Source: Schizochytrium sp. TIO01 | Lineage: Eukaryota > Sar > Bigyra > Thraustochytrida > Thraustochytriidae | Length of the DNA stretch: 64,000 nucleotides | Assembly: GCA_004764695.1 (NCBI GenBank) | Contig: SMSO01000034.1 | Span: forward strand, 79,501-143,500 | Direction: 5' to 3' | Shown: positions 23,401 through 32,400 of the stretch, in pieces | Numbering within the stretch: the stretch's first letter is position 1 | Layout: every line of letters starts with the position of its first letter | The notes under the pieces: generated by a model | Databases searched by the model: none | What the model was told of the DNA's origin: nothing | Seen by the model: the letters and a program-made list of their open reading frames with translations, nothing else | Position numbers and translations under genes: made by a program

Positions 23401-26400
23401 CTGTCCGCTTTAGTGGCGTCAGCTTTGTCTAGTCGGGGTGTAGTTGTGTAGCCATTGGCTCGTAGCTCATGTACCCCAAAGGACGCGAGGTTACAAACAT
23501 TTTTGAGAAATAATGTTGATGCCCTAGGTCTTTGATTGGCTGTGTCGAAATTTCGTACAATGCTACTTGCGTGCAAGATTCCCAAGCGTACTTCAAAGTC
23601 ATGCAAAGCGATTTTAATTCTTCGTTCTGAATCAATGTTAGAAACTGCCATAGCTGCATGAATATTACTCGTTAGCTCGTTCTTCCGAGGAAGCCCAGCA
23701 ACGGCGGTTGCTCCTCCTAGTGCAAATTGAGAGGACTCGCCGATTTTTTGTACCATTACAATGGAAATCTGCCTTGAACACGCCTGCAAGAGGTATGGCA
23801 CTGGTTTCTCACGGCCCGGCCTTCCTCGTCGACGCCGGTCATTCTGACGGTCACCAGGCTTCTGTTGTCCAGGCACCTGCGACGTAGCTTTATCACCAGC
23901 TTCTTCATTAGGTTGTTGGCTTTTGGATTTTCTCTCTCTCTCAAAAAATGGTATACATGTATGCAAGAGTCGAAGATTAATGCCTTCAATCTTTACACTT
24001 ACACGCAGAGATGAGGACACCATTTCACCCACATCGGGTCCAGCTGATGTCTGCGAAGCCCCTGGGGTAGACATGTAAGATTTTTCAAAGAAGTTAAGCA
24101 TCTGGTCCATGTTGGGTGCCACAGGATAGTAAGCCAACATAACCTGCTCCATTTCACGAATCGCCTGAGGGGTCGCAAACACGTCGATAATGCGGCACGC
24201 ATCCACTCGAAGAATTTGGGAATGCATAGCATCCTCGATAGATTTATTGTCATCGCTACGCTCACCGGTGTGATCATCTGTCTCATCCATATAATCTTGA
24301 TAGAGTGATCTCTTGCTGAATGGCTTACCTGAGTCCACCGGGAGCATACATGATCCGCCCCCGAGAGAGGAGATTGAAGTAAATTGAACTTGTGACTCGC
24401 CAACGTTCCCGCGAAGAACGCCCTGTCGAAATGAGCTAGCAAGATTAAGAGGGTTCGACCGCCCACCATAAGACGTAGTAGGAAACTCATGCATCGAAAA
24501 CTGGCGAGTTTCCAAGTCAAAATGCTCGAGATATGGCGCGAGATTTGCAACTTCAACTTGATTAGAGCTTTGTGTAGAGCTTGTATATGACTTGAGATCC
24601 GCAGCGACAAAGAGAAGCGGGCTAGTATCTTCATTTTCTGATCGGAGACCTCGTCGTTCAAAATAGTTACGGCTATCAACACTTTCTGAAGATTTATCGC
24701 TCATTGACTCCTCAGAAGAAGACTGATAACCGTCCAGAGAACTATCTTCAGGCTGGATAGCATGTCTGTTCTTTCTCCTTGAATTGCGGCGTTTTGTGTG
24801 GTGAGGTAGCAGAGGAGGAGGGGCCGGTGTTGGGGAAGATGAAGACGAGGAATGCCCTGACGAAGATCCAGATGAACTTGATGAAAGATCAGAACCTGAG
24901 GAGGAAGACGTCAAGGATGATGATGAGGAATCTGAGAATGAAGATGAGGAACCAGATGAAGAAGATGATGAAGAAGATGATGAAGAAGATGACGACGACG
25001 AGGAGGAGGAGCCAGATGATGATACTGACGACTCCTTCGGAGTCATCATCGGAGGATCAGACGATTGGTGCTCAAATAGCCTCTCATGGGATGCAATATT
25101 TTTTGAGCCTAATGAAGTGCCAGAATGCCAGCTGGAACGGGCCGAGCAAAACGACGCATTATCATCCGAAAGGTTGCCTGAGGGCTCTGGGGAGAAAAAG
25201 TGAGCAGACTCGCTACGTTCAAGGGAGTTGTATAGCTCTTGGGTCGGATCTAGATCCTTGGTCTCGACCTGTAGTGTACTTTGGTTGACGTCACTTGAGG
25301 CGTCTGTCAGGACCTCTTTTTCCTCAACGTCATAATCGTGCTCGCCGTCATTCTCTGAGCTAGAGGAGGCACAGGAGTTATCAACTGGTGTGACGCCCTC
25401 GCTCTCTGGTACCTCCAAGGACTTATAGTTAAATCCACAAAGCTGAAGACCATACTTGTAGTCAACTTTAAAAAGTTGAGATTCGATTGGTAGAACCAAG
25501 CTTGCAGTTACATCATTAAACTGCCTTACTTGCTGCTCACGAACCTCGTTGTAGGTATCCCAAAAGATCTTCTGTTCAAGAGCTTCTACCTCTAAGTTTG
25601 GTATGCGGCCCTCAAGACAAATTCGCGCTGCACCCTGCAGCAGCCCGACCTGGACCCACGTATCCAACAGATCTTCCACTGTTCCCGATCCTGATGCGTA
25701 TGGATTGAAGTACATGCTAGACTCAACATACCGCGCGTAAGAAGGGTTCTGACGATAGGCATGTTTGGGACTGCTTGTTTTGCTTCGACGCTCGCTTGGT
25801 TTATCTGCTCTCGACAAATGCCGAAGAGTAAGACTCAGTTCTTCCAAAGACTGAATAAACCATGCTTTTTTTTCGTCAATCAACGAATCGCCACGGAGCT
25901 CGAATGGGGAAATACCGAAAGAAAACAAACTTTTGCCCGACGGCATCCATAAAGTCACATCTAGCCCGCCTAGTACTACAGATGTTGTTGACCGGCTATA
26001 AAGCTTTTCCTGCAAACGAACGCGGTCTTCGTCAAGAAGAGAATCAAAAATTCCTTGATCGAGCGTTCGTGACGGGTTATGCCCGCCGATGATTGCATCG
26101 TCAAATTGTGTGCCATACTGTGAAGACTCATATGCATATTCAGGCTCTGAGTTTGTTTCTGTTGCTTGCGAAGATGCCCCAAATTCAATGTCTCTTGCAT
26201 TCCGAGGTCCCATCATAGAATTTACACTCGCGCGGCTCCCGTTGTAAAACGATGAATTTGCACCATTGCCATTGGTGGTATTGTTGTATATAGAATAGCT
26301 AGTACTATTGATACCGCTGCCGCTACCACCACCGACATTAACATTACTGCTGTTTCCAACACCATTTCCTTGACTGTTAGTAACAGAGCTGCGACGGTAA

Positions 26401-29400
26401 AAACCTTCGTGTGGTTGTAATATTGGTAAAGAGCCATCGTTGGCAACTTCCATATCATAATCAGTACGCACGTTTTTCCAGCGAGCAGAAGCAAACCGGT
26501 AAGCGTCAAGAGCACTGATGGAGGGAAAGTCTGCATCTCGCTTTAAGACTTCTTGTAAAGTTTGGTCAGATACAGAGAACACTGCCATTGCAGTTTTGAC
26601 ACGTGCAAGGCGCTTCTTACCGTATACAAATCGTGGATGCCCGGCCGCTACTGCAAGGGGATGGGCCAGGGGTTTCTTTGAAGGGTTTGGTGCAACTTTG
26701 CGCAGTTTGGCATACACAGGGTCTGCATCAGAAGCGTCTAGATCAACCTTGCTTGTGGTCAATGGTTGAAACAAACTTATGCTGGCATCTGGTACCTCTG
26801 TATTTGCCGTGCTTGCTGTTGCTCCTGTGACTCCTGTTACTGTTGTCGTTGCTGTTGCAGCACCTGAGGACTTATGTTTGCTCTTTTTCGAACCGCTTTC
26901 TTGAAACAACGGCGCTTGAACATCGAGTAGGGACGTGCATTCTTCGAGTGATAATTCTCGTAGAGTATTTTCACCCTCCGGTTCTTGATTTTCGAGAAAC
27001 CTTGCTACGTCCAACACAATTTTGCCAATGAGACGTTGCCGACCATATGATTCATCATAAAGATGTACTCGAACTTGAACATCCAAGGATGAAGTAAAGA
27101 AAATGCACTGAGAACCCCAGGTAACCTTATCTGAGGTGCTTGCAATGATGGGAGTTCGAAAAATCTGGCCATTACACTCAACTTGCGTAAAAATACCTGC
27201 ACTGAGCTTGCTGCTATTTCGATGTGATGATGACCCGCTAAGTTTTGCAAGACTGGGAAGGTATGACGCCTGGTCTAGATCAATCCGCACTAGGTACTTG
27301 GCCTTGCTTTGCACAAGTCGTGTCCAGATCATACGAGGATTGCGAAGCATTGCGCCCGCGCGAAGTGGTGATTTAACTCCGCCTTCGTCACGGTCCGATG
27401 ATCTGAGACGAGAGGAGCCTTTCACAAATGAGTCTGCGGCCTCATAAATCGCATGCATCTGGGCCATTTGCAAATCACCACGGATCTTCCCAGCATCCGC
27501 CTTCATGGAGGAACTGTATGCCACCAGGGGGGCCATGCACACGCCTTGATCTCGCCCGTAAAGCCATTGTATGCTGTACGCACCTCCATCCCACAGTAAG
27601 CAACCTTGCAGGGGGTTTCCTAGCCCATTCTCACGGACAGGGCGCTTCAGACGTCGACGTTTAGACGCTGCCATTCGTGGCTCGAGGAATCGTGGGTATG
27701 GATATGACGAGGAAGAACCTTTGTTGGTTAGACGCTGACGTCTATGTTTGCGTGAGGTGGTTTCTGATTGGGAGGCACCATCATATTCACGACTTCGTCC
27801 CGAGGAACGAAACGCATGAGTGCTGTGCATTGAGTTTGCTGATCTATCGAAATGCCGCCGTGTCCATTCCCCATGACCTAAGTCTACCGGAGTCACAGGC
27901 GAAGTGGCATGGCCTTGGGGGCTGTTACTCCCTGCGATATCATCATTGCTTGTTTGAAACGAAGAGTGTGCCGAAGTGATACTAGTATCCCAGGCAAAGC
28001 TATCCGATCCATGCAAACCACGCATATCAAGAATTGGGCTATCACTTGCGGCAGCTACCGCTGCAGCGGCAGCGGCCGCAGCTGCTGCATTCACGGAGGT
28101 CGACAGACCTTGATTAGATTCTGACGGCATTTGTGCAGTTCCTAATGCATGAGATGACGGACATTGGAGCCGTACATGATTGATGCGGATGTCCAAATCC
28201 ATGTAACGATCGTAGTTATAGCGCATGTCAAGAACGAATTTGTTTGTCAAAAGCGTTACTGTACTATGGTCGGCATCTTGAATATCACCCTGTGCATTGA
28301 GGCACGGTTGCAAGCAAATAGGTAGTTGAACTGAGCCATCTGTTACATGCAAGCCAAAACGTAATTCAAATTCATTCGATGGAGAACGAAGAATGATGTT
28401 GTCTGCAAGAGTCCAATTTTGAAATGCTACACGAGACCGCAAGTTCCGGTTTCCGCAAGCCGCAAAATCATCAGGTGTAATGAGAAACATTGAACCGCCA
28501 AAGTAGTTAGCTTGGAAATTCACGAACGCATCAATAGCCTCTGGAAGAGCAAGGATCTTAGGGTGCATGAAATGTAGATTCACTTTGAGTAGATCTGTGT
28601 TTTCCCCTACCTCGTTGTGGTAGACATACCGTCCCTCAATGTCAAGTCGATCAAAAGTTAAGATACGTGGGTCTCTCCACGAGATCTTATTCTCGGCCAT
28701 TGCAGGCCGCGGGTGTACTACCTTGCGTCGTGGATGATCAACAGGTAGCCTGAGGGTGGCTGCACAGGTAGATGCCCATGTATTTGCTGCTTTAATGTTT
28801 TCAAAACTCAGAGTCCAGGTGAATTCCTCGCGCAACGCTTCAAACTCTGTGGTTCGCATTTCGGAGCGGAAATGAACCTTTGGAACATCCACATCAACAA
28901 TGTGATTAAAAGAGTCATCAGACAATGTACCAACCACATTTTTCTCATTCACATTGAGAATCCAGTTGACTCGGTCCATATCAGCCTGTATACTGTAGGT
29001 AATAGGCGTGAAAAATTCCAGTTTCTGAGCCTCTTCGCTTTGTGGTTTAGAGGTCCAGTCCGTCACAAAATCCATGATGCAATTTACATTCTCACGAACA
29101 AAGCGGACCTCGGAACGCTTCATAGTTTGGTTTATAGACCACATCTGACGACCGTTCCACTGATTAGAGTAAAGAATGCTCGTGCGCATCTTGTACTCCA
29201 TACTGCGCAGCATTTCGGACTGGGTTACAGAGGATCGCAACACTGGTTTTTTCATGGTAAGCTCGATAATTGTTTCATACCCAGACTCACTTGTAGACAC
29301 AAGCGGGATACTCACGGTCATACGAGAATCATCCCCAATATCTAGGTCGAGCCAACCACACGCGGCACTATGCGCTTTGGCATATGACAATGGACCGCTA

Positions 29401-32400
29401 TAGCCAGTGTCTGTTTCGTCAATGCTTGATGATTCTTGCCCAGAGGAGTCGCTTGGACGAGCACGACCTGGGCCTCCGTTCTCCAAGCTTGGCCATTGAC
29501 TATCCATTCCTTCTCGTTGAAGCACTACAGGGGGGTCATCCATGGTGTCTTCTTCAAAATCTCCATCCGTCATTGTCGCTGAAGATTGAGGTAACAAGAA
29601 CGACTTCAAGTTCGCCTCGAACTCCGCAGGAAAGCGAGCAAGGTTATCATGCATGACACGTTTCATTTCTTGGATTTGTGGGTGGTCATACCCATATTGT
29701 TCAGATAGTTCGTGAATTAGATCCTCCTCGGCGCCAACAGATTGACTTACTCGTTGCCTAGATTCGTCCGCTGAGTTGGCCTTCTTCATACCAAACAGGA
29801 AGGCCACGAAACGATTCTCGAACTCATGAGCGATGGGAAGATACCTGACTACTTCATCAATGTCGTCAGTTGCAGGGCAACTTGGGCAAAGGGTGCGTAG
29901 ATGCGCCGAGACCTTGCGTTCGCGACCTGCATAACGAACCCAAAGCTCGCGAGCCCACTCTTCTGCGTCACGCTGCGTGCCAGCTTTTACAACGACTTTG
30001 TCTTCGTTTTCGGGAGCCGAAATATAAACAGTTGCACGTAATAAATGGCTCTGGTACTCCGCGATCGTGGCGAGTGCGGACTGGGCCTCGGTACTCTTTG
30101 CAAGCATCGATCGGGTACTGACTGGAAGATGTACTATCCAACCTGTTGCAAGCGAACGACCAACACGAAGTGGGCGATTAGGGAAGCTTCCATGTGTCGA
30201 AATCGAAGACTGACTCAAATTTCGTGGCCCGCGAGAATTGTAAGACGCCATAGCAGCTGCAGAAGCAGAAGTAGCGGTACTGCTAATACCATTTTGGATA
30301 CCTCCGCGAAGAGAGCCGCCCTCGTCCAGGGTTTGCATGCTGCCAAGCCGATCACTATTTTCATTTGATTCATAATACATGTTACCCATAGTAGCCGAGG
30401 TAAGGCTGTCAAGCCGTCCACCTCCACCTGAAAAGGCTGCAAATGATGTTTGGCGATGCTTCTGCTCAGTTTTCATCTCCGAAGCACGCGCAAAGGCATC
30501 GAGGTGCTGTTGAATGGTTGACCATACATTTACGTTCGAAGCATTTTCGCCATTTTTTGTACCATCATACCACCCCGTGTGACGCACACGGTATGGCATG
30601 CGAATGCTACTACGCCCTTTGAAAAATACATTGGCCTCAAGGAATAAAGGGACGCGCGGTTCTCCTGCGCGGTAGGGGTGGTAAATGGGTGTTTCTTGAA
30701 ATTCAACAGGCCAGAATCGTTGCAGAAATTGGCTTCTCTCTTTGTCTGCCCAAGGCCCATAGGTAATGATAGTTTGCGAATCTTCAGAAGAGGAGCCCAA
30801 GTAAATGTTCAAGGAGAATTCAGGCTGCTGCTTTCCATCAAAGCTCTCGATCTGCTCATGGGTTACCGGACCCGGTTCGTCAAACTTGTACACAAACTCA
30901 AGGCGGTTTGTGACAAGAAGGTCGGGCTCCTCCTGTGCTCCAGTTTTCAAGCCGCTTGAGTCTGCCGAAGTAGATTTGCGTTTACGTCTGCGAGAGGCCT
31001 TCCGAGCGCTTGTTTCAAAAAGTGGGTTTCTTTCTAAAAATGATTTGCGAGGTCTCATTCGAGCATCATTTTGAACACCGTGTTTCCGACGTCGAAACAT
31101 ACGAGAAATGCCCCACAACCCGATTGAAGACTCACCGTTGTGGTGGTGATATTGTTTCGAGTCACCAAACCCCACAAAACGGGCCATTTCGCGGTCCTCA
31201 TCGTCCTCATCCTCCGCAGACTGGTCTTCCGAGTCATACTCCCGTGGAGATTCCACAGGGTATCGCCCTGACATACGTGCCGAAGAGGATCTGCGACGAG
31301 AAGAGCCCCCTACCGCACTGCCGCTTCCAGTGGCGCCAAAACTATGGGTTGATGCTACCTCGATTCCAGAATCATTGGAATCAGAAGAATCATATCTCGA
31401 GAGTGTAGTGCTCGCGTGGCCCAGAGACCCTCTTCTTACATTATTTGAGTTCCTCATTAAGTTTTTTATTTTCCCAAAAGCATCATCGAGGCTATTACGA
31501 CGAGGCCCACGGTGCGGAGTCATTTCCCCACTACGATTGCGCTCGTCTTCAGGATAGTTGTCACCGTAGAGATCATCATCATCGTCTGATGGCTCTACAT
31601 CAGAAGCCCTGCGACGTCTCGAGCTACTTCGTGCATCACTTTCATCTTCTTCGTCTTCGTCTTCGTCCTCGTCCTCGTCCGTGCTATGCCGATGCGGCCC
31701 TTTACCAACGAGTGCTGCAAGGCGGGGAGTTCGAGGCACGTGCGGAGATGATGCGTCAGACGTTGGCGTGATAGGTTCATCCGAGCCAATTCCTAAAACA
31801 CTTGCGCGGTGCTTTGACCCGCGGTAGTCAGTCATGGTAATTTCTGAAAACAATTCACGAAAAAAGTTTACGACTGCGCGGCCACCACGCTCCAATAGAT
31901 CGTCGTCTTCAATTGGGTGTCGCTCCATCAGACGCTGAGTTCCTACGTATTCCTCATTTTTGACGAGACGGAGCCGCGTATTGGTCCACACCAATCGACT
32001 TACGACCTTAAATCGATCCATTTCGAATGTTGGTTCCTCAACATAGTGAATACCGAGACCCTTTTCTGCGTGCATGATAAGTGTTGTGCGTAAACTTGGA
32101 TCTGACACATAAATACAAAATTGAGAAAGTTCAAATCGTGATATTGGGAAAACATGATAGAACCACGGGTTCTCCTCAGTGTACGTGGAGTTCACACTGG
32201 CTTCGTCGTCAACAGCGTACACAGACCCCTCGCGTTGGTCATCACTCATGTGAATATTTGTATCCAGACGCATTGCAGGAGGACCCCCATGAGCTCCATT
32301 TTGTGCAGAAGCAGAACCGTCGGCACCGTCTCTGTCCCGTGATGAAAGAGGGCCTTGGGGCGGCGATCCCAGCTTTGAGGTTGCATAGCTTTGGGCTGAT

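Noticed and set aside
24779-25288. Acidic Met/Lys/Glu-rich 169-codon frame on +
   Set aside because: It is the complement of the poly-Ser tract of the giant minus-strand gene.
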